A program made the translations under genes and the position numbers. Positions 35,495 to 42,259 of a stretch of 64,000 nucleotides of DNA are shown in pieces. Source of the DNA: an uncultured Clostridia bacterium (GTDB lineage Bacteria > Bacillota > Clostridia > TANB77 > CAG-508); contig CAKOXK010000006.1 of NCBI GenBank assembly GCA_934130085.1, forward strand, positions 17,091-81,090. The letters run 5' to 3'. The notes under the pieces were generated by a model. That model saw only the letters and a list, made by a program, of their open reading frames with translations. It searched no databases and had not been told where the DNA came from. The first letter of the stretch is position 1; each line of letters starts with the position of its first letter.

Positions 35495-37415
35495 TTATTC
35501 TGTATCTTCTTCGCAGAACTTTACTGGTTTAACACCTACTGAAATAGGAGTAGGCTCTTTTGTATAAATTACACTATCATTGCTTTCATCTGGTATATAA
35601 TCAAATGCAGTATCAATTTCTTTCATTTGAAATTTATCTTCTTCACGAATATAAACAATTCCAAATTCATAAGTCTCCATTTTATTATCTGGATATAGTT
35701 TATAGTAATCTTCTAAAGAGAATACTCTAACAATAGCAGAGTTATCTTCAGCAAAGTTAAAATAAAACATTTGCTTATCAACATAGTAGGTTGCTTCAGT
35801 ATAACCAACATCATAATATTGTCTTAATCTCATAATTATTTCTCCAACTTCTTCCTCTGGCAAATAATTACTAAATCTAACACTACCAAGTACATTACCT
35901 AATATCATAGGTTTTGTAGTATCAATATAACCGTCATCATATAATTCTTGACAAGGTTTACAAATTGATTCTCTAAAGTTTATTTGTTTAACTACTACTT
36001 CTTTACCAACTAAAGCAAGTTCTATATCATCTACATATTTCATTATTAAGTCTGCTTGTTCTTGTCTTGTATAATCTTTCCAAGTTTTATTTCTTTCTTG
36101 ATATTCCTTATCTAGTTTGATTTTGTTGATAAAGTCAATATCTCTTTTTAAAAGTATATCTTTTGGAGTAAATTTAAGTTCTTCAGTGCAATCAGTAGTT
36201 TCTAGTTTGTTTTGTAATTCACTTATTGCATTTTCAACTATTTTCTTTTCTTCTTTATATTCTTGTACTTCAAAAGCACCGTTAATGTAAGCCTTTTTTA
36301 TTCTCTCTAGTTTTACTTTTTGCTCATTGATTTCCTTTTCTAGTTGTTCTTTAGGCTCATCAAATTTTTGCTTTATCATAGGCAAGAAGAATTGATTTAC
36401 AACAGAGTCATATTCTACTAACTCACTAATAAATTGATTGAAATAATCATTTATAACCTTTTCTTTAAATTCGATTTTGCAATCATTACAATAATAGTAA
36501 AAGTAAGCATTACCATTTTTCTTCGTAGTTGCTTTTCCACCTAAGACTCTGCCACATTTAGGACATTTTAGTTTTTGCAAGTATAAATAAGTTAATGTTC
36601 TTTTATAACTTCTTGAATTTTTCTTTTTCTGTACTTGACAATCTGCCCACATTTCTTTTGAAATAATAGGTTCTACAACATCTTCATAGTGAGTAGGGTG
36701 TTTAGTTTTCTTACCATGAACAAAATCTCCTTTATATATTTCATTTTCTAAAATACCCATAATTGTTGAATCTCGCCAATTATCTTTTCCTAATACTTTT
36801 TCTTTATTGAATAAGTTGCTGATTTTTTGGTAAGAGTAACCATTATAATATAAGTCAAATATTCTAACTACAATATCTTTAGTAGAATAATCTATTACTA
36901 ATTTTTTATCTTCTCTTTTATAGCCTAATGGTGCGATGTGAGGAATATGTCCATTTTTTATTGCACCTGCTAAACCTATTTTAGTTCTTTCGCTAGTTCT
37001 TTCAATTTCATTTTGGCTTACACTCATTAAAAGTCTTGAAATCATTTTGCCATTTGCACTTGTTGTATTTATTTCATCATTTACACAATCGAGGTAGGCA
37101 TCATTCTCATCTAAGAATGTCATTAGATTTTCCCAGTCATAAATACTTCTTGTTATTCTATCTAGTTTTAGAGCAACAATAGTATTTATTTTTTTAGCTT
37201 TAATATCATTTTTTAATCTTTCAAACTCTGGTCTATGATTACCAGTTTTAGCACTTATTCCAGCATCTTGATAATAGTCTATTATTTCATAGCCCTTAAA
37301 TTTGCAAAAGGACTCTAATCTTTCTTTTTGCTCTGGCAAACTAAATCCGTTCTCTAGCTTGATCTTCTGTTGAAACTCTTAAATATAATCCACATTTTTT
37401 CTTTTCTTCATTCAA
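35495..37415 (-). CDS. Large serine recombinase, interrupted near its start by an in-frame CGGA
   Basis: This site-specific recombinase would integrate and excise the mobile element. The frame begins at TTG 37415 after GGAGG and encodes CGLYLRVSTEDQARE, with the catalytic serine at residue 15. An extra C at 37349 then gives GAA-C-GGA-TTT, followed in triplet reading by a stop two codons later. Reading CGGA as glycine yields AREGFSLPEQ, the standard continuation, and a 639-residue protein. The rest has the resolvase core (ALKLDRITRS), the recombinase domain (GHIPHIAPLGY) and a zinc ribbon (CPKCG...YYCNDC). The catalytic serine and all other domains are on opposite sides of the quadruplet. Downstream internal starts would give an inactive enzyme. 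A strong promoter and an attenuator-like leader precede it. Confidence 0.88.
37346..37349 (-). other. Candidate quadruplet codon CGGA (Gly) in the serine recombinase
   Basis: The frame passes GCT AGA GAA CGGA TTT AGT TTG. Glycine 23 is the conserved residue of the REGFSL motif in large serine recombinases. In triplet reading the next-but-one codon is TAG. The tRNA-Gly with matching four-base anticodon is about 600 bp upstream on the same strand. Confidence 0.75.
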
Positions 37416-37436
37416 TTTTCAAACCTCCAATCTAAC

Positions 37437-37481
37437 AAAAAAGAGACATCAAAGTACACACGAGTACTACTGACATCTCTT
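37437..37481 (-). promoter_or_regulatory. Attenuator-like terminator in the recombinase leader
   Basis: On the minus strand AAGAGATGTCA and TGATGTCTCTT (37471-37481 and 37441-37451) pair over 11 bases with two G-U wobbles. An inner AGTAC/GTACT also pairs, and a TTTTTTG run follows. It lies between the promoter and the start codon, so it would stop transcription before the gene unless disrupted. GAGTACT inside the short leader frame at 37493-37546 can pair with AGTACTC of the hairpin, which offers an antiterminator. Confidence 0.6.
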
Positions 37482-37492
37482 AAATCCATTTA

Positions 37493-37546
37493 TCATAAAC
37501 TAAAATATAATAATGCAATATAATATAATTTTTTCAAAGTACTCAT
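37493..37546 (-). other. Possible 17-residue leader peptide
   Basis: A short frame beginning MSTLKKLYYIALLYFSL ends just before the attenuator hairpin. A 9-residue frame (MYSCPSRAI, 37549-37578) precedes it. Neither has a strong ribosome-binding site, so both are tentative. Confidence 0.3.
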
Positions 37547-37592
37547 AGTTATATAGCTCTTGACGGACAGCTATACATAATTTATTGTCTAT

Positions 37593-37620
37593 ATTATATC
37601 ACGATTTAAAAAAATGTCAA
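37593..37620 (-). promoter_or_regulatory. Sigma-A promoter of the serine recombinase
   Basis: On the minus strand TTGACA (37615-37620) and TATAAT (37593-37598), both perfect consensus, are separated by 16 bases. It predicts a leader of about 170 bases. The leader also holds a TATAGCT/AGCTATA hairpin (about 37551-37574). Confidence 0.85.
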
Positions 37621-37630
37621 ATATTTACAA

Positions 37631-37900
37631 TTATATATTTTTCAAATATTCTTCTAACTCTGATAATTTAATCTTTTTAGTTAAATTAGAGATATAAACA
37701 TCATTAGAATAATTGAAAACTAAAAAAGTAATATTTTTAATAATCACTCTATGTGGCTCAATATATGTAAGATTAGTTTTCTCTAATTTTCTAATACTAC
37801 CATTGATAAAGGTAGGACTAACTTTAGAAAACTCACATATAAATTCAAGTCGTTGTTTTAGACATTCTTCAAATTCTAATTCTTGTTTAACTATCTTCAT
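37631..37900 (-). CDS. Small protein of unknown function between recombinase and tRNA-Gly
   Basis: An 89-residue protein starting MKIVKQELEFEECLKQRLEF and containing SPTFINGSIRKLEK, which hints at a compact winged-helix or adaptor shape, but I do not recognise it. AAGGAAAGG lies before the ATG at 37900. It is the first gene upstream of the recombinase promoter on the same strand and is likely part of the mobile element, perhaps a regulator or excision helper. Confidence 0.6.
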   Translation of the reverse strand: MKIVKQELEFEECLKQRLEFICEFSKVSPTFINGSIRKLEKTNLTYIEPHRVIIKNITFLVFNYSNDVYISNLTKKIKLSELEEYLKNI

Positions 37901-37951
37901 TTCAAACACCATCCTTTCCTTATAGAATTAGGATGATTTTTTGCAAAAGAA

Positions 37952-37979
37952 AAAATCAACCATTTTACTGATTGATTTT
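37952..37979 (-). terminator. Terminator of the tRNA-Gly transcript
   Basis: AAAATCAACCA and TGATTGATTTT pair over 11 bases (one wobble) and the minus transcript continues TTTTTTCTTTT. It lies about 40 bases after the tRNA 3' end. A second hairpin, TCTGTTC/GAACAGA, lies in between. Confidence 0.8.
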
Positions 37980-38020
37980 CATATCTATCTGTTCTATAAA
38001 AGTTCGAACAGAAACGTCGT

Positions 38021-38095
38021 TGGAGTAGGTAGCGGGAATCGAACCCGCGCAATCAGGTCGGAAGCATGATATTCTAGCCACTAAATTATACCTAC
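38021..38095 (-). tRNA. tRNA-Gly with extended anticodon TCCG, proposed to read the quadruplet CGGA
   Basis: A complete tRNA: acceptor GTAGGTA/TACCTAC, D arm ATTT-AGTGGCTA-GAAT, T arm GCGGG-TTCGATT-CCCGC, and CCA encoded in the DNA. The anticodon stem is TCATG/CCTGA with a T-C mismatch at 30-40, and the loop is CTTCCGA. Anticodon TCC with discriminator T73, G1-C72, C35 and C36 fits glycine identity. Base 37 is G, whereas bacterial tRNA-Gly(TCC) has A37. T34-C35-C36-G37 is exactly complementary to CGGA. TrmD methylates G37 after G36; here it follows C36, so G37 is probably unmethylated and free to pair. The weakened stem could allow a larger loop. It has its own terminator. It may be processed from the transcript of the upstream transglycosylase gene, as no separate promoter fits in the 47-base gap. 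A standard annotation would call it tRNA-Gly(TCC). Confidence 0.85.
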
Positions 38096-38101
38096 ATATT
38101 A

Positions 38102-38125
38102 ATTGCAAGATTACGGTCTTGCAAT
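38102..38125 (-). other. Hairpin between the transglycosylase gene and tRNA-Gly
   Basis: ATTGCAAGA and TCTTGCAAT form a perfect 9-bp stem with a 6-base loop just upstream of the tRNA 5' end. It lacks a U-tract, so it is unlikely to terminate. It may separate mRNA from tRNA during processing. Confidence 0.5.
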
Positions 38126-38142
38126 ATTTACTTTTTTATCGC

Positions 38143-38880
38143 TTATTCAATATTATCTATAAATGATTGGTCTATTTCATCTGCCTCATCCTTAGTTATA
38201 TATCCGTTTTCAACCATTGATGATATTACTTTTCTTTGTCTTGATTTGCATAAATCTTTGTTAACTGTTGGTGCATATACACTTGGTGCATTTGGAATTC
38301 CTGCAAGCATTGTTGCTTCTGATAAAGTTAATTCTTCTGGTTTCTTTTTTAAGTAGCCCTCTGATGCCTCTCTTATTCCATAATATCCATTTCCAAAGTA
38401 AATTATATTCACGTATAATTCAAGTATATTATCTTTTGAAAATTGCTTTTCTAAATCTATTGCTGTAAATATTTCTGCAATTTTCCTTATGACTGAATTG
38501 CCTTTATCCATGTCCATGTAATACATATTTTTTGCTACTTGCTGTGTAATTGTGCTTCCCCCTTCTTGTATTGATTTATTTTCAATATTTGAAGCCAACG
38601 CTCTAGCAATGCCAATATAATCAACTGGTCCATGAGAATAAAATCTCCTATCTTCTACTGCAACCACAGCATCAAGATAACACCTTGGTAAGTCGTCTTT
38701 TTTTACATAAGTAAAGTCATTGCGAATCTCGGTAACCTTTGTTGATAGTGATTCTTTCTTCAGCGTTTTTTTATAAAAAATATAGCTATACCCTGTGATT
38801 ATTGCGCCAAATATTACAACTATCAAAATAATTAAAATCATTAATTTTCTTATTATCTTCATGATGCTATTATCTAACAT
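38143..38880 (-). CDS. Monofunctional biosynthetic peptidoglycan transglycosylase (GT51)
   Basis: This membrane enzyme polymerises lipid II into glycan strands. An N-terminal helix (about residues 10-32) anchors a GT51 domain with the five signatures: AVVAVEDRRFYSHGPVD (catalytic Glu), QEGGSTITQQVAKN, RKIAEIFTAIDLEKQFSKDNILELYVN, and LTLSEATMLAGIPNAPS. There is no transpeptidase domain, so it is of the MtgA/SgtB type rather than a full class A PBP. Length 245 is normal. No clear Shine-Dalgarno is seen before either of two Met candidates (38880, 38862). It is the gene directly upstream of tRNA-Gly. Confidence 0.93.
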   Translation of the reverse strand: MLDNSIMKIIRKLMILIILIVVIFGAIITGYSYIFYKKTLKKESLSTKVTEIRNDFTYVKKDDLPRCYLDAVVAVEDRRFYSHGPVDYIGIARALASNIENKSIQEGGSTITQQVAKNMYYMDMDKGNSVIRKIAEIFTAIDLEKQFSKDNILELYVNIIYFGNGYYGIREASEGYLKKKPEELTLSEATMLAGIPNAPSVYAPTVNKDLCKSRQRKVISSMVENGYITKDEADEIDQSFIDNIE

Positions 38881-39061
38881 TTTTAGTACATTGTCAACCA
38901 GTTAAAATGCATTTATGAATATATTGAGAGGTTGATAAGTGAAAAAGTAAATGCACGTATCAACAAGGTGCATTGCAATAAGTCTTAATGTACAATATAA
39001 TGCAATTTTGTTTATTAGTTATGCAAATTTTCTTTGAAATCTATATTAATTTTACACACAA

Positions 39062-39108
39062 AAAAAGCAAGGCTTTTAGGCAAATATATTGCTTAAAACT
39101 TGCTTTTT
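39062..39108 (-). terminator. Terminator downstream of the metallopeptidase-like gene
   Basis: AAAAAGCAAG (39062-39071) pairs with CTTGCTTTTT (39099-39108), and the inner sequence also pairs imperfectly (GCTTTTAGGCAA with TTGCTTAAAAC). The minus transcript ends in a run of seven U. Confidence 0.75.
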
Positions 39109-39111
39109 CTC

Positions 39112-39161
39112 GTACAAGTTGCATTTACTTTACAGAATTGCATTTAACTTTTTACTTGACG
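39112..39161 (+). repeat. Interspersed intergenic repeat, copy 2
   Basis: GTACAAGTTGCATTTACTTT, a second TTGCATTTA and ACTTTTTACTTGACGT match the copies at 3056 and 41062 with few changes. Confidence 0.75.
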
Positions 39162-39195
39162 TTTTGTAACACTTATGAAACATTTCTTATTTAAA

Positions 39196-40125
39196 TTATC
39201 TAGGATCTAGGTCAGGATTATTACGTGATAAATATGAATCTACTAATTTAAACTCTTCTGACTTTTCATTATATATCTGTTCAAATTCATTTTTGCTAAC
39301 ATCTAAAGACATATAATATTTCTCTTGAAGATTGGGTTGCATACATTCTTCTAAAAGTTCATTTATATTTTTTCTAAATATCTTTACATTTTTTAATGAT
39401 GCTTGACTTACATTAAAATCTGGATGTGATGTATGTATAAATTTAAGCATTGACACATAATCCATTCTATACTCTAATTTATCCCAAAAATTATTTATGT
39501 TTGTTAGATTCGCAAATAAATACTTTAATTGCTTTCTTCCATAATTATTTTCACTTTTCAAAGCTAATAAAGTGTCCTCTGATACTCCTAGAGCTAAACA
39601 TATCTTTTTTAAAAATATTATTTCTTCGTCATAATATTTTCTTGTATTCGCTGTGTATGCTTTTGACTCAGGTGAATTTTTACATAATTCCCAATAAATT
39701 TTACTAGCAAATAGCTCTGCTGTAGCTTCTCCCATTGCAAGTCCCTTTTTTCCTCTTTTTATATTAACTTCATTATTTTGTTGATTGCTCCACTCCATTT
39801 GTGCAGTTAAATCATCTTCATAATCCCAGTTTGTATGCCAAATTCCGTTTGAATCTTTCCAGCCATCAGCTAAATGTTTTAACTCGTGAAAAAACGTAAT
39901 AATAGAATTTTTTCCTGCTACCATTCTAATTTTATTTTGTTCGATATCTGTGTTTGCGTGTGCCTTAATTCCGTTTGGTAAACAACCTGAATACATTTCC
40001 ACTTTAATACTTTTAAGTCTATCATTTATTGTTCCTTTATGCCTTAATGTATAATCTATAAATATTTGTTTTGCTTCTTCAATACTATATGATTTTCCTT
40101 TTATAGTTTCAATAAAATCATTCAT
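39196..40125 (-). CDS. Putative zinc metallopeptidase (HExxH protein)
   Basis: A 309-residue soluble protein, not assigned to a known family. It contains FFHELKHLADG (HExxH, about residue 83) and, downstream, GLAMGEATAELFA, whose Glu could be the third zinc ligand of a gluzincin-like site. The flanking segment WHTNWDYEDDLTAQME is compatible with a compact catalytic domain. No signal peptide is seen. AGGAG precedes the ATG, and a terminator follows. It lies in the accessory patch and may be a defence, toxin or phage-derived protein. Function is inferred only from the zinc motif. Confidence 0.6.
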   Translation of the reverse strand: MNDFIETIKGKSYSIEEAKQIFIDYTLRHKGTINDRLKSIKVEMYSGCLPNGIKAHANTDIEQNKIRMVAGKNSIITFFHELKHLADGWKDSNGIWHTNWDYEDDLTAQMEWSNQQNNEVNIKRGKKGLAMGEATAELFASKIYWELCKNSPESKAYTANTRKYYDEEIIFLKKICLALGVSEDTLLALKSENNYGRKQLKYLFANLTNINNFWDKLEYRMDYVSMLKFIHTSHPDFNVSQASLKNVKIFRKNINELLEECMQPNLQEKYYMSLDVSKNEFEQIYNEKSEEFKLVDSYLSRNNPDLDPR

Positions 40126-40182
40126 TTTTCATTTCTCCTAATTACAAATAATCATTTAATAGCATAATTTTAAAAAAGACCA

Positions 40183-40224
40183 CCACCAATTAAAATATAA
40201 CATATTGTATATCTTAATTAGTGG
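40183..40224 (-). terminator. Terminator of the 40235 gene
   Basis: CCACCAATTAA (40183-40193) pairs with TTAATTAGTGG (40214-40224) with one wobble. The minus transcript continues GTCTTTTTT. Confidence 0.8.
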
Positions 40225-40234
40225 TAAATCAGTG

Positions 40235-40594
40235 CTATTTTTTGATATAAACTCGATAATCTCCGTGCCGATAAACAAGCTCAATGCCAAACTGGTTTAA
40301 TAAATATGCAACTTGAAAAGAGAAATCAACCTCAAGACCAAAAAGAATAAAACATTTTTCATCGTGAGTATATCTAAAATACTCATTACTCAAATCCTCA
40401 GTTACCTCAGCTATTGCTTCGGAATAATTACTACAAGATGCTATGTCGTCAATATCGGCTTGAATATCTTCTCCATGAATTACTTTATAAACTAATTCGT
40501 GTAATGCATCTACAAATGCCCGGTCAGCTGAATCATACAAGTCAAATCCAGCTTCAGTTGCTTTCATATCAAAAAATTTTTTATTATCTGTCAT
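40235..40594 (-). CDS. Accessory protein of unknown function
   Basis: A 119-residue acidic protein (MTDNKKFFDMKATEAGFDLY...), not recognised; it ends ELVYRHGDYRVYIKK. AGGAGG lies at a good distance from the ATG and a terminator follows. Two Arg codons are CGG (40268-40270, followed by C; 40520-40522, followed by G), a codon almost absent from the resident genes. With its less biased composition this suggests horizontal acquisition. It lies at the outer edge of the accessory patch beside a copy of the toxin-antitoxin operator. Confidence 0.65.
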   Translation of the reverse strand: MTDNKKFFDMKATEAGFDLYDSADRAFVDALHELVYKVIHGEDIQADIDDIASCSNYSEAIAEVTEDLSNEYFRYTHDEKCFILFGLEVDFSFQVAYLLNQFGIELVYRHGDYRVYIKK

Positions 40595-40783
40595 ATCCTT
40601 TTCCTCCTATTATAAGTCATTTGACTGTTGCTTTAAAATATATGTTAACATCTAATAATAGATGGAGCTGCATTAAATATATTTGAAATGGATTCCTCCA
40701 TATATAACGTATTATACCATATTGTATCAATCTTGTCAAATATTATTGTAACTTGTAAAAATATGATATACTATTAATAAATA

Positions 40784-40836
40784 GATTGATATTTGTATCA
40801 ATCGTTAGAGCAAAAAAAGTTGTAAATAACTACGAC
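40784..40836 (+). repeat. Inverted copy of the toxin-antitoxin operator region
   Basis: The palindrome ATTGATA-N4-TATCAAT (40785-40802) is followed by CGTTAGAG and AAAAAAGTTGTAAATAAC and TACGAC. The minus strand at 32804-32855 has nearly the same 53 bases. The two copies are in opposite orientation, about 8 kb apart. No toxin or antitoxin gene follows this copy. Confidence 0.8.
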
Positions 40837-40886
40837 AACCTCTCCAAGGATTTATCGGTTAAACTAAAATTAATAGATACAGAAAA

Positions 40887-40916
40887 CAATCAGAAATAAA
40901 ATCTGGTTGCTTTTTT
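40887..40916 (+). terminator. Terminator, first of two
   Basis: CAATCAGA pairs with TCTGGTTG (one wobble) around AATAAAA, followed by CTTTTTT. Confidence 0.75.
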
Positions 40917-40933
40917 GTGAAATAAACTTCCGA

Positions 40934-40972
40934 CTATGCTGGTAGTAAATTGTAGCATAGCCATCTTTTTTT
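40934..40972 (+). terminator. Terminator, second of two
   Basis: CTATGCT (40934-40940) pairs with AGCATAG (40954-40960), followed by CCATC and a run of seven or eight T. Confidence 0.7.
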
Positions 40973-41061
40973 GTGAATAATATTATTTTCTCTCAGATTT
41001 TTGCCTACATGACAAGAATTTAATTGTAGCTATCTCATTTAAAATTTGCTTTTTGTTGGTT

Positions 41062-41111
41062 GTACAAGTTGCATTTACTTTTTAGAATTACATTTATCTT
41101 TTTATTTGCCA
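41062..41111 (+). repeat. Interspersed intergenic repeat, copy 3
   Basis: GTACAAGTTGCATTTACTTT then TAGAATTACATTTATC and TTTATTTGCC; the most diverged of the three copies (others at 3056 and 39112). Confidence 0.65.
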
Positions 41112-41238
41112 TTAGACTCATTTAGAGTAATTAAATAATCTTTCCATTTTTAGTTGATTTTTTCGCTATTCTATCATAAAATAGTGTATATATTTTTGGT
41201 CTTTATGACCTGCATTTTATAATTATTTTGAGGTTTAC

Positions 41239-42096
41239 ATGAAAGTTAAAATTAATGGTTTAAATGTTAATTATATAAAAGAAGTTTGTGCATTAGAAGA
41301 TTCTAGTCAAAATAACAATTCAAGTTCAGCAGAAATCTCTAATGAACCTTCTGCTAAGCATTCTCCAGAGAATGTTGTTATTCTTGAAGGCTGGGGGACA
41401 AAAATTAGTACTTATAATGTACTTATTAATTCTCTAAAGACTTATTCTAATGTTTATTGTTATGATATGCCTGGTTTTGGTGATACTGATGAGCCTAAGT
41501 CTAGTCTTAATCTTGATGATTATGTTGATTTAGCAATTAAGTTTATTGCGTCTCAGAATTTGAAAGCTGTTTCTTTAATCGGTCATTCAAATGGCGCTAG
41601 GGTAATTTTTAAGATGATGTCTAAGAAAGATCTACCTTTCAAGGTTAATAAGATTATAATTATTGGTGGAGCTGGTTTAGTACATAAAAAGACTTTTTCA
41701 CAAAATTTGAAAATTAAATATTTCAAGGCTGGTAAGAAGTTTCTTTCTCTTCATATTATTAAGGCTTTGTTCCCAAATGCACTTGATAATTTTAAGAACA
41801 AGTTTGGCTCTGCTGATTATAAGAGTGCAACCCCTGTCATGAGAGAAACTATGGTTAAGCTTATAAATGAAGATATTAGAGAGTATCTTCCTGGTATAAA
41901 GGCTCCAACTATTCTTATTTATGGTGAGAATGATACCGCCACTCCCCCTGCTGATGGTGAATACATAAAAGAAAAAATCCCTGATGCTGGTTTTATTAAG
42001 GTTAAAGATGCTTCTCATTATGTATTTCTTGAATACCCTGCCTATGTTAATTTAATTATAAAAACATTTATTGATGGCTCTTCATCTGGTAAGTAA
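41239..42096 (+). CDS. Alpha/beta hydrolase
   Basis: A 285-residue alpha/beta hydrolase with the nucleophile elbow GHSNGA (Ser), the acid in YGENDTATPP (Asp) and the histidine in KDASHYVFLEYP. The oxyanion-region motif is EGWGTKIS. An N-terminal Asn/Ser-rich insertion (about residues 15-45) is unusual. GAGG precedes the ATG. It lies directly upstream of a MurF-like ligase on the same strand, a pairing seen in other Clostridia, so a role in cell-envelope metabolism is plausible. The substrate is unknown. Confidence 0.85.
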   Translation: MKVKINGLNVNYIKEVCALEDSSQNNNSSSAEISNEPSAKHSPENVVILEGWGTKISTYNVLINSLKTYSNVYCYDMPGFGDTDEPKSSLNLDDYVDLAIKFIASQNLKAVSLIGHSNGARVIFKMMSKKDLPFKVNKIIIIGGAGLVHKKTFSQNLKIKYFKAGKKFLSLHIIKALFPNALDNFKNKFGSADYKSATPVMRETMVKLINEDIREYLPGIKAPTILIYGENDTATPPADGEYIKEKIPDAGFIKVKDASHYVFLEYPAYVNLIIKTFIDGSSSGK

Positions 42097-42259
42097 TTGT
42101 AAATTAATTTACTTTGATTAATAGCATTACTTATGTTTGTGTTGCACTTATACAACTAAATAAATTAGAACCTGCTTGTATCTAGACTAATGAATAAACT
42201 AAAACTATTTTGTTATAGTCAGAAGGTTTAAAATAATCATTCCATCAAGTGGATTAACA

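Larger units (their letters stand above)
38881..39195. other. Intergenic region with terminator hairpin and repeat copy 2
   Basis: These 315 bases contain the terminator at 39062-39108, repeat copy 2 at 39112-39161, and a weaker, inverted-looking partial match to the repeat (AAAAAGTAAATGCA) near 38943-38956. No gene is supported. Confidence 0.55.
40595..41238. other. Intergenic region with operator copy, two terminators and repeat copy 3
   Basis: No gene is supported in these 644 bases. They hold the second copy of the toxin-antitoxin promoter region (40784-40836), two terminators (40887-40916, 40934-40972) and repeat copy 3 (41062-41111). A promoter (TATACT at 40768-40773 with TTGTAA upstream) followed within about 130 bases by a terminator could yield a short RNA. 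Confidence 0.55.

Noticed and set aside
760..37349. Programmed +1 slippage of the P-site tRNA at the three breaks
   Set aside because: The preceding codons (GTT, GCA, GAA) are unrelated and cannot re-pair on TTC, CAC or AAC. There is no shared stop codon or internal Shine-Dalgarno as in prfB.
33863..37415. Prophage
   Set aside because: There are no capsid, terminase, portal, tail or lysis genes. A MobV relaxase plus serine recombinase fits an integrative mobilisable element better.
37989..38100. tRNA-Gly as the attachment site of the mobile element
   Set aside because: I found no second copy of the tRNA 3' end elsewhere in the patch, and large serine recombinases seldom use tRNA genes.
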